Part shown: positions 8,140 to 18,510 of the stretch, in pieces
Position numbering within the stretch: position 1 is the first letter of the stretch
Layout: each line of letters starts with the position of its first letter
Assembly: GCA_014656175.1 (NCBI GenBank)
Contig: BNBX01000005.1
Coordinates: 92,808 to 138,109 of the forward strand
Reading direction: 5' to 3'
From: Streptomyces werraensis
GTDB taxonomy: Bacteria; Actinomycetota; Actinomycetes; Streptomycetales; Streptomycetaceae
DNA length: 45,302 nt
The notes under the pieces: model-generated
Databases searched by the model: none
What the model was told of the DNA's origin: nothing
Seen by the model: the letters and a program-made list of their open reading frames with translations, nothing else
Program-made: the position numbers and the translations under genes

Positions 8140-8919
8140 TCAGACCCCGCACTGCTCCCGCATGGTCTCCTTGTCCGCCTTCGTCACGGGCATCTCGTAC
8201 TTCACGGCGACCTGGGCGAAGCGGACGGCGTAGGCGCAGCGGACGGCCTTGCTGGGCGGGAGCCAGGACGCAGGGCCGGAGTCGCTCTTGGCGGAGTTGG
8301 CGCTTCCGTCGACGGGGAGCAGGTTGAGCGGGTCGTTGGCCAGTTGCCGGCGCTTGGCCTCGGACCAGCGGGAGGCGCCCATCTGCCAGCTGTAGGAGAG
8401 CGGCACGACGTGGTCGATCTGCACCTCGGCGGCCTTCTGCTTGCGCCACTCGATCGTCTTGCCGGTGTAGGGGTCGGCCAGGGTCAGGGAGACGACGACG
8501 CAGTCGGAGCCGGAGCGGAAGCGCAGCTCCTGGCCGTCCCGCTGGAGGATGTCGTTGCGGGTGTCGCAGCCGTTCCGGGCCAGGGGCACGCCGTCGGCGG
8601 TGTCCATCCAGGCGTAGCCGTACTCGTCGCGGTCGTAGCCTGTCTTGGGGCCGCGGCCCTTGGTGGCGACCTTGTCGATGAGGGCGGCGGCCTCGGCGCG
8701 CTCCTGTGCGTCACGGACGGGGGCGAGGCCGGGGCGGGTGCCGTCGGGGTTGTCCAGCGGGCTCGCCGCGCGCCCGTCGGGGGCCGGCGCCCCGCTGCCG
8801 CCGGACGCGGGGACGTCCGCGTCGGGTATCGACTCGCACCCCGCGAGGAGGACCACCGCGACGGCCGCCGCTCCTCCCCCGCGCCGCATCCGGCTGCCCC
8901 ACCCCAGGTCTCGCGTCAC
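8140..8919 (-). CDS. Secreted HNH endonuclease-family lipoprotein (DUF1524/GmrSD C-terminal type)
   Basis: A 259-aa protein from GTG 8919, with GGGAGGGG 4 nt upstream; an in-frame ATG lies at 8889. The leader ends in the lipobox LLAGC, so the product should be lipid-anchored outside the cell. The C-terminal half carries the HNH signature: QIDHVVPLSYSW (His-based metal site) and NDPLNLLPVDGSANSAKSD (Asn), followed by WLPP and a Cys near the end. A free-standing extracytoplasmic HNH enzyme of this type is common in Streptomyces and may degrade DNA outside the cell; this is inferred. Two Cys in CDTRNDIL and SDCVVVSL could form a disulfide. It is divergent from the small gene at 9089 across a 169-bp gap. 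Confidence 0.87.
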   Translation of the reverse strand: MTRDLGWGSRMRRGGGAAAVAVVLLAGCESIPDADVPASGGSGAPAPDGRAASPLDNPDGTRPGLAPVRDAQERAEAAALIDKVATKGRGPKTGYDRDEYGYAWMDTADGVPLARNGCDTRNDILQRDGQELRFRSGSDCVVVSLTLADPYTGKTIEWRKQKAAEVQIDHVVPLSYSWQMGASRWSEAKRRQLANDPLNLLPVDGSANSAKSDSGPASWLPPSKAVRCAYAVRFAQVAVKYEMPVTKADKETMREQCGV

Positions 8920-9088
8920 CGCGCCCCTCCCTCGTTCTGCTGTTCTGCTCCGAACCTGCCCCGGCAGGAGCGGTCCATCCGGAAGCTCACCGTAACGAGC
9001 GAGTGGTGCAGACCTTTCGCCGCCCGCTTGGGCATTCGATGTGATCCGCGCGTATGGTCGGATTTGAGCCACTTCGGAAGGAGCTCTG

Positions 9089-9274
9089 ATGGGCATCCTC
9101 GACAAGTTCAAGAGCAACAAGGCGGCACACAAGGCGGCGCACAAGGCCTCCGACGCCGCGGAGAAGAAGATGAACGAGAGGTCCGGCGGCAAGTACGAGC
9201 AGCAGATCGACACCGGTCAGCAGCAGGCGGAGCGCCGGCTCGGCATGGAGCGCGACCGTCCCGACCAGCCGTAG
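9089..9274 (+). CDS. MT0933/Rv0909-like small antitoxin-family protein, without toxin
   Basis: A 61-aa hydrophilic protein (MGILDKFKSNKAAHKAAHKA.., then SGGKYEQQIDTGQQQAERRLG) that matches the MT0933-type antitoxin pattern: an N-terminal LDKFK helix followed by GGKYxxxID. The start is clear, with AAGGAG placed 7 nt before ATG. No toxin gene is adjacent: the neighbours are the HNH lipoprotein gene and mfd. In Streptomyces this family is often solitary, so an antitoxin role should not be assumed. A strong terminator follows 17 bp after the stop. Confidence 0.82.
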   Translation: MGILDKFKSNKAAHKAAHKASDAAEKKMNERSGGKYEQQIDTGQQQAERRLGMERDRPDQP

Positions 9275-9291
9275 GGCCTCACGTACGTCTC

Positions 9292-9334
9292 AGGGCCGTC
9301 CGCGGTGCGCCTCACGCGCACCGCGGACGGCCCT
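9292..9334. terminator. Bidirectional terminator between the MT0933-like gene and mfd
   Basis: A perfect 19-bp inverted repeat with a 5-nt loop (CTCAC). It lies between the stop of the small + gene (9274) and the stop of mfd on the minus strand (9353), so it can end both convergent transcripts. Confidence 0.85.
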
Positions 9335-9352
9335 GCTGTTCGGACAGCCGGG

Positions 9353-12883
<3,531 letters not shown>

Positions 12884-13010
12884 GCGGGGCGGAATCCCTT
12901 CCGGGGATGTGCAACACGACGGGCCCGACGCGCGCCGCGGGCCGGGGGTGTCCAGGGTACGTCGCCGCGTCCGCGGGTGCGGGGGCTGTGGAGAGCGCCG
13001 GGCGTCGCCG

Positions 13011-13088
13011 CCGAGCCGCCGGGGGGCTCCGCCCCGTGGACCCCCGGCGGCCGAGCCGCCAGGGGACTCCGCCCCCTGGACCCCCGGC
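13011..13088. repeat. Two tandem 38-bp GC-rich repeat units upstream of mfd
   Basis: Units 13011-13048 and 13051-13088 have a 40-bp period and differ at only 3 of 38 positions. Each begins CCGAGCCGCC, carries CTCCGCCCC at its centre and ends GGACCCCCGGC, so each can fold on itself. They lie in the 312-bp gap between mfd and the ABC permease gene. Confidence 0.85.
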
Positions 13089-13129
13089 CTGTGCCTACCC
13101 ACCCACCGGCTCGGCGTCTCCAGAAGCCT

Positions 13130-13166
13130 GGGCGCCGGAAGTCCCCCCGTGGGACTTCCGGCGCCC
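13130..13166 (-). terminator. Terminator of the ABC transporter operon
   Basis: GGGCGCCGGAAGTCCC and GGGACTTCCGGCGCCC form a perfect 16-bp stem with a 5-nt loop, 29 bp beyond the stop codon of the permease gene on the minus strand. Confidence 0.85.
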
Positions 13167-13195
13167 GTGTTCCCCCGCAACCCCGTGTGCGGTGG

Positions 13196-15775
13196 TCAGT
13201 CGGTGGCGATGGCGTTCAGGACGTTCATGCGGCCGGCACGGAATGCCGGGACCAGGGCCGCGAACAGGCCCACGAAGGCCGAGCCGATGAACACCCCGGT
13301 GATCGTCGGCCACGGGATGTCGAGGACCTTCAGGCCCTCCAGCGCCAGGAGCTGCTGCGCGGTGGCGCCCCAGCCGATGCCCAGGCCGAGGCCGAGCAGG
13401 GCGCCGAAGAGGGCGATCACGACCGACTCCATGCGGATCATGCGGCGCAGCTGCCGGCGCGAGAGGCCGATGGCCCGCATGAGGCCGATCTCCCGGGTGC
13501 GCTCGACGACCGACAGGGCCAGGGTGTTCACCACGCCCAGGATCGCCACGATGATCGCCAGGGCCAGCAGGCCGTAGATCATGTTCAGCAGCTGGCCGAT
13601 CTGATCCTTCAGGGCCTCCTTGTAGTCGGTCTGGTCGCGCACCTCGTACTGCGGGAACTCGCCCAGGGCGTCCTTCAGCGCCTTGTAGGCGGCGTCCTTC
13701 TGCCCGTCCTGCGCCGAGGCGAAGAGCAGCTGGTCCAGCGGCATCTTGTCGGCCGGGACGTACGTGGCGAGGGTGTCGATGGACGTGTACATCGCGCCGG
13801 CGTCGATCACGCCCTCGCTGCTGGTGATGGCCCGCACCGTCAGGGACCCGGTGGTGCCGTCCGTGAAGGCGACCTCGATCTCCGAGCCGATGCGGACGTC
13901 GTGGTCCTTGGCGAAGTCCTCGTGCACGGACATCGAGTCGGGCTTGTAGGCGTCGGCGAGGTTCCCGGCGACGGTCTCGACGCGCAGGTCGGTTGCGTAC
14001 GTCGGGTCGGCCGCGGTGATCGCGGTGTCCTTCACGGTTTCGCCGTCGGGCGTGGTGAAGTCCGCCTCGGTCCACTTGTACTCGGTGACCCGGTCGATCC
14101 CCGGCGCCGCCTTCACGGCCTCGACGGCCTGCGGGGTGATCAGCGCTCCCATGTCGTCCTGGACGATGAAGTCCGTGCCGACCGCCTTGTCGAGTTCCTC
14201 GGTGGCCGAGGCGACCATGGAGGAGCCCACGACCGACAGGCACGCCACCAGGGCGAGGCCGATCATCAGCGCGGCGCCCGTCGCGCCGGTGCGGCGCGGG
14301 TTGCGCAGGGCGTTGCGCTCGGCCATGCGGCCCACGGGGCCGAACGCCCGCAGCAGGATCGCGCCGAGGACCCGGACCATGCCGCTCGCCAGCACCGGGC
14401 CGACGACGACGAAGCCGATCAGGGACAGCACCACGCCCAGGCCGAGCCACAGGGAGCCGTCGGCGGCCTTGTCGGCGGTCCCGGCCAGGTAGAGGGCGAA
14501 GCCGCCGGCGCCGGTGAGGACCAGACCGGCCACGGCCCGGATCCAACCGGCCTTGGCGTCCGCCGGGGTGCCGGCGTCCCGCAGCGCGGCCATCGGGGAG
14601 ATCTTCCCGGCCCGCCGGGCTGGCAGGTAGGCGGCGAGCACCGTGACGACGACGCCCAGGACCAGGCCGACCACAGGCGTCGTCCAGGCGACCGTGAGGT
14701 CGTCGGTGGACAGCTCCATGCCCATCTGGCCCATGAGCTCCATGAGCCCGATCGCGAGCCCGACGCCCGCGCCGACGCCGAGTACCGAGCCGAGCACGCC
14801 GAGCAGCAGCGCCTCGACCAGCACCGAGCGGTTGACCTGCTTGCGGGACGAGCCGATGGCCCTCATCAGGCCGATCTCCCGGGTGCGCTGGGCGACCAGC
14901 ATGGAGAAGGTGTTGATGATCAGGAAGATGCCGACGAGGAAGGCGATCCCGGCGAAGCCGAGCATGGCGTACTTCATGACGCCCATGAAGTCGCCGAGGC
15001 TCTCCTGGTTGGCCTCCGCGGTCTCCTCGGCGGTCAGCACCTTGTAGCCGGCGCCGAGTTCGGCCACGACGTTCTTCTTCAGCTGGTCGTCGCTGACGCC
15101 GGGCGCGGCGGTGACGTTGACGTTGGTGTAGACGCCGCTCTCGCCGACCAGGGTCCGCTGGGCGGTCGCGGTGTCCATGTAGAAGATCGCGGCACCGGGG
15201 TTGGTGACGGTGAAGTCCGCGATGCCGGAGATTTTCGCGGTGTGCGTGCCGACGGCGCTGATGACGCCGATCTCGTCACCGAGCTTCAGGTCGTGCTTGT
15301 CGGCGGTGTCGCCGTCGACCATGATCTGGTCGCCGCCCTCGGGCGCGGCACCGGAGGTGATCTCCATGGTGCCGGCGTCGTTGGAGTTCCAGCTGCCGAC
15401 GATGGTGGGGCCGCCGCTGGTCGGCGAGAGGCTGTCCTTGTCGGCGTCGACGACGGTCACCGAGGTGGAGAACACGGTGCCCTCGGCGGACTTCACGCCC
15501 TCCGCCCTGCGCACCTCGTCGAGCACGGAGGCCGGTATCACCGGCGGCTTGCCGTTGCCGGAGGTCGTCTGACCGCTGTCGGAGGCGTCCTTGTCGCTGA
15601 CGGTGACGTCCGAGGAGGTGGCCGCGAACAGCTTGTCGAACGTCGTGTTCATGGTGTCCGTGAACACCAGCGTGCCGCAGACGAACGCCACCGACAGCAG
15701 CACCGCCACCGCCGACAGCGCCATGCGTCCCTTGTGCGCGAGGAAGTTGCGCATCGAGGTCTTGAGCACGGTCAT
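13196..15775 (-). CDS. ABC transporter permease, MacB/FtsX type
   Basis: An 859-aa membrane protein with the two-block architecture of large actinobacterial FtsX-like permeases. A transmembrane helix near residues 15-40 (MALSAVAVLLSVAFVCGTLVF) is followed by an extracytoplasmic MacB_PCD-like region to about 260, three helices with the FtsX loop QRTREIGLMRAIGSSRKQV, a middle bundle of helices, a second extracytoplasmic domain, and a second FtsX block carrying VERTREIGLMRAIGLSRRQL. The duplicated EIGLMRAIG motif is diagnostic. Its start overlaps the stop of the ATPase gene (ATGA), so the two form an operon. Such systems act in mechanotransmission or lipid/peptide export rather than uptake; the substrate cannot be told. 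Confidence 0.93.
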   Translation of the reverse strand: MTVLKTSMRNFLAHKGRMALSAVAVLLSVAFVCGTLVFTDTMNTTFDKLFAATSSDVTVSDKDASDSGQTTSGNGKPPVIPASVLDEVRRAEGVKSAEGTVFSTSVTVVDADKDSLSPTSGGPTIVGSWNSNDAGTMEITSGAAPEGGDQIMVDGDTADKHDLKLGDEIGVISAVGTHTAKISGIADFTVTNPGAAIFYMDTATAQRTLVGESGVYTNVNVTAAPGVSDDQLKKNVVAELGAGYKVLTAEETAEANQESLGDFMGVMKYAMLGFAGIAFLVGIFLIINTFSMLVAQRTREIGLMRAIGSSRKQVNRSVLVEALLLGVLGSVLGVGAGVGLAIGLMELMGQMGMELSTDDLTVAWTTPVVGLVLGVVVTVLAAYLPARRAGKISPMAALRDAGTPADAKAGWIRAVAGLVLTGAGGFALYLAGTADKAADGSLWLGLGVVLSLIGFVVVGPVLASGMVRVLGAILLRAFGPVGRMAERNALRNPRRTGATGAALMIGLALVACLSVVGSSMVASATEELDKAVGTDFIVQDDMGALITPQAVEAVKAAPGIDRVTEYKWTEADFTTPDGETVKDTAITAADPTYATDLRVETVAGNLADAYKPDSMSVHEDFAKDHDVRIGSEIEVAFTDGTTGSLTVRAITSSEGVIDAGAMYTSIDTLATYVPADKMPLDQLLFASAQDGQKDAAYKALKDALGEFPQYEVRDQTDYKEALKDQIGQLLNMIYGLLALAIIVAILGVVNTLALSVVERTREIGLMRAIGLSRRQLRRMIRMESVVIALFGALLGLGLGIGWGATAQQLLALEGLKVLDIPWPTITGVFIGSAFVGLFAALVPAFRAGRMNVLNAIATD

Positions 15776-16560
15776 GACGTGCGCCCCCGGGCGTCGAAGT
15801 CCTTCATGCGGTCCAGGACCTGCTCGGCGGTCGGCTGGTGCATCTCGTCGACGATGCGGCCGTCGGCCAGGTACAGCACCCGGTCCGCGTAGGAGGCGGC
15901 GACGGGGTCGTGGGTGACCATCACGATGGTCTGGCCCAGCTCGTCGACCGAGCGGCGCAGGAAGCCGAGCACCTCGGCACCGGCGCGGGAGTCGAGGTTG
16001 CCGGTCGGCTCGTCACCGAAGATGATCTCCGGCCGGGCGGCCAGCGCCCGTGCCACGGCGACCCGCTGCTGCTGGCCACCGGAGAGCTGCGTCGGCCGGT
16101 GCTTGAGCCGCTCCGCGAGCCCGACGGTCTCCACCACCCGGTCGAGCCATGCCTTGTCGGGCTTGCGGCCGGCGATGTCCATGGGCAGCGTGATGTTCTC
16201 GAGCGCGTTGAGCGTCGGCAGCAGGTTGAACGCCTGGAAGATGAAGCCGATCCGGTCGCGGCGCAGCCTGGTGAGCTTCTTGTCCTTCAGGCCGGTGATC
16301 TCGGTGTCGTCCAGGTAGATCTGACCGCTCGTCACGGTGTCGAGCCCGGCGAGGCAGTGCATCAGCGTGGACTTGCCGGACCCCGAGGGGCCCATGATCG
16401 CGGTGAACTGTCCGCGGGCGATGTCCACGTCGACGTGGTCGAGGGCGACGACACGGGTCTCCCCCGACCCGTACGCCTTCACGACCTGCCGCGCCCGCGC
16501 GGCAACGGCCGTAGTCCTTCCAGTACCCCCGTGCCTGGGAATGGTCACAGCCGATGTCAC
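15772..16560 (-). CDS. ABC transporter ATP-binding protein, MacB/LolD type
   Basis: A 262-aa ATPase with Walker A GPSGSGKST, Q-loop in FIFQAFNLLP, signature LSGGQQQRVAVARAL, Walker B IIFGDEPTGNLDS and H-loop VMVTHDP. The FNLLPTLNALENITLPM stretch and the FGDEPTGNLDS variant are typical of the MacB/LolD/FtsE-like subfamily that works with FtsX-type permeases. The start is GTG 16560 with GGAG 7 nt upstream. It is coupled to the permease by a 4-nt ATGA overlap. Confidence 0.95.
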   Translation of the reverse strand: MTSAVTIPRHGGTGRTTAVAARARQVVKAYGSGETRVVALDHVDVDIARGQFTAIMGPSGSGKSTLMHCLAGLDTVTSGQIYLDDTEITGLKDKKLTRLRRDRIGFIFQAFNLLPTLNALENITLPMDIAGRKPDKAWLDRVVETVGLAERLKHRPTQLSGGQQQRVAVARALAARPEIIFGDEPTGNLDSRAGAEVLGFLRRSVDELGQTIVMVTHDPVAASYADRVLYLADGRIVDEMHQPTAEQVLDRMKDFDARGRTS

Positions 16561-17220
16561 GGTAAGTCTCCTATGTCGGTGGTCAAGACAAAGCGGTGCT
16601 CCCGGCGGCCGCCCTGGTCTGCGGCGGCCGCCCGGCGCGTGGTGTGCGGGACGTGTTTCAGTCTGGCGGGGGGAGGGGGTCCGGCGCGCTGATGCTCAGC
16701 GCAGTCTTCTGCTGTGGAAAACCCCACCCCCGGTGCTGTGCTCCGCCACCCCCCAGCGGCGTAAAGCCAGGTTAAGGACGGGGCCGGCCCCGCCTCGTCC
16801 TCCGCCGGGACGAACCCTCCCCGAGCCGCAGTACGGAGGTGCCCCTAGGGGCTCTCCGCCCTGGGGCGGAGGCCGCCTCGGGGTCGCTCGTCCTTCCGTC
16901 GCCCCACGTCTCCTCCCGTCCGCGCCTCAGGACCCGCCCCGTCCGACGCTGCCCAGCGTCCACCCTGCCGCCGCGTCAGGGTCAAGCGGACGGCCCGCCG
17001 GCGGACAGCGCGATGTCCCGCGCGCACCGCAAAAGTCGGCGTTGATCCGGGTAACACCTCAGCTCAGGGCAGGTACCACGGGCGAGAGCGCTCCCCGGCG
17101 CGCGAGTTGTCCCAAACCGTGGCGCTTCGCTCTACGCGCGAGCAACGTGCGGGCTCCACTCCGCCGCCCCCTCCCGGTGGTCCCTCCCCGCACAGACCCG
17201 AGCCACGCGAGGAGCACGGG
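16561..17220. other. 660-bp stretch with no supported gene; palindromes present
   Basis: No reading frame here has both a sensible SD site and a protein-like composition. It should contain the promoter of the ABC operon; I could not fix one. The clearest structures are a perfect 12-bp palindrome GCCCCTAGGGGC (16841-16852) followed 1 bp later by a 7-bp hairpin CTCCGCC/GGCGGAG with loop CTGG (16854-16871). The plus strand is C-rich throughout. Confidence 0.5.
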
Positions 17221-17411
17221 ATGCCCGCCGACCCCTTCCCCCCTCCCCGCGACCCGCGCCGCCCCCCGCCCCCGTACACCGATGCCCCGTACACGGATCC
17301 CCGCGCGGGCGTCCCGTACGCCGCCTCCCCGGCCCACCGCACCTACTCCTGGCTGCCGCCCGCCCCGCCCCGCCTGACCGGCGGAGGACGCCGACCGGCC
17401 GTGCGGGTGCG
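17221..17411 (+). pseudogene. Possible start of a Pro/Tyr-rich gene without its own stop
   Basis: An ATG at 17221 is preceded by GAGGAG with 6-nt spacing and opens a protein-like stretch: MPADPFPPPRDPRRPPPPY, then YTDAPYTDPRAG and RTYSWLPPAPPRL. After about 60 codons the frame simply runs antisense through the coiled-coil gene, where composition becomes Ser/Arg/Ala noise. Either a small gene lost its stop by a frameshift near 17380, or the whole thing is chance in C-rich DNA with a fortuitous SD. The marked end is where the antisense overlap begins, not a stop codon. Confidence 0.25.
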
Positions 17412-18299
17412 TCACTCCACCACGCGGCCCGTCAGCGCGCTGAGGCTGGCGCACACGTGGTCCATCTGCGTCTGCACGTCCTCACGCCGGTCGGCGTGCT
17501 CCCTCAGCACCCGCTCGGTCTCCCGCTCGACGCCCTCCGCACGGGACTGCGCCTCGGCCAGCACCTCCGCCGCACGCTCCCGGGCCTCGTCCGCGCAGTG
17601 CCGGGCCGCCTCCTGCGCGTCGGCGAACACCTGCCGCGCCTCCGCCAGCACCTTCTCGGCGCGCTCCTCCGCCTCCGCCTGCCGGGCGTCCAGCTCCGCC
17701 GCCCGCGCCGCCTCCTCCCCGGCGACCTCGTCGAGCCGCCGCGCCTGCGCCCTGGCCTCCTCGGCGAGCAGCTCCGAGGTGCGCTCCCGCATCCGCCGCA
17801 CCTCCGCCAGCGCCTCGGTGCGCCGCTCCTTCACGTCAAGCCGCGCCTCGACGCGGATCTCGTCGGCCTTCTCCCGCGCCGCGGCCAGCCGCTCCCGGGC
17901 GTACTCGTCGGCGACGGCGCGCAGCGCGGCCGCGTACGCCCGCGCGGCCTCCTCCACCTCGGCGGCGTCGTCCCGCGCCAGGTCGACCAGGTCCCGCGCG
18001 TGCTGCCGCGCCGACTCCCGTACGGCCGTGGCCTCCTCCAGCGCCAGCAGGAACAGCCGCCGGGGCCCGTCGCCGAGTGACTCGTACGTCTGCTCCGGCA
18101 GCCCGGCCGCCCGCTCCCGCAGCCGTTCGAGCTCCTCCTCCATCTCCCGCGCCAGGACGGTGAGCCGCGCCGCGCGCTCCCAGGCGGCGTCCCGGTCGTC
18201 CGACAGCGCCTCGACGTACGCGATCACCTGCAGGGGGCGATACCCGCGCCCCCGGCGGACGATCTCGAACCCCCGCGACGACACCGATGTGCTGCTCAC
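17412..18299 (-). CDS. DivIVA/FilP-like coiled-coil protein (often called cellulose-binding protein)
   Basis: A 295-aa protein that is almost entirely alpha-helical with heptad repeats rich in Ala, Glu and Arg (residues about 40-290). It starts at GTG 18299 with AAGGGG 7 nt upstream and begins MSSTSVSSRGFEIVRRGRGYRPLQVIAYV; the GFEIVRRGRGYRPxQV segment resembles the N-terminal module of DivIVA and of Streptomyces coiled-coil proteins such as FilP and Scy. Such proteins build cytoskeletal assemblies at hyphal tips. The cellulose-binding label used in databases for this family is probably misleading. It may be transcribed alone; the gene upstream on the same strand ends in a strong terminator. 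Confidence 0.85.
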   Translation of the reverse strand: MSSTSVSSRGFEIVRRGRGYRPLQVIAYVEALSDDRDAAWERAARLTVLAREMEEELERLRERAAGLPEQTYESLGDGPRRLFLLALEEATAVRESARQHARDLVDLARDDAAEVEEAARAYAAALRAVADEYARERLAAAREKADEIRVEARLDVKERRTEALAEVRRMRERTSELLAEEARAQARRLDEVAGEEAARAAELDARQAEAEERAEKVLAEARQVFADAQEAARHCADEARERAAEVLAEAQSRAEGVERETERVLREHADRREDVQTQMDHVCASLSALTGRVVE

Positions 18300-18443
18300 C
18301 CTGGAACCCCTTCCACCGACGGACATGAAGCCCAGCACGACGACCGAGCACAAAAGGGATGAATCGCGCACATCTTGATCGATGACGAGGAAGTGTTCAT
18401 AACGCGACACTCCGCTCGGCGGGCCCGGCAGGGGCGGACAGAC

Positions 18444-18485
18444 GTGAGCCGGGCCCGGTCGTCGTCACGACCGGGCCCGGCTCAC
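18444..18485 (-). terminator. Strong terminator after the deaminase/SUKH-4 gene
   Basis: A perfect 19-bp inverted repeat with loop CGTC, 25 bp past the stop codon of the 18511-21201 gene. It separates the toxin-type operon from the coiled-coil gene. Confidence 0.85.
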
Positions 18486-18510
18486 GGGTCACACCTTCAG
18501 CGGCGGCGGC

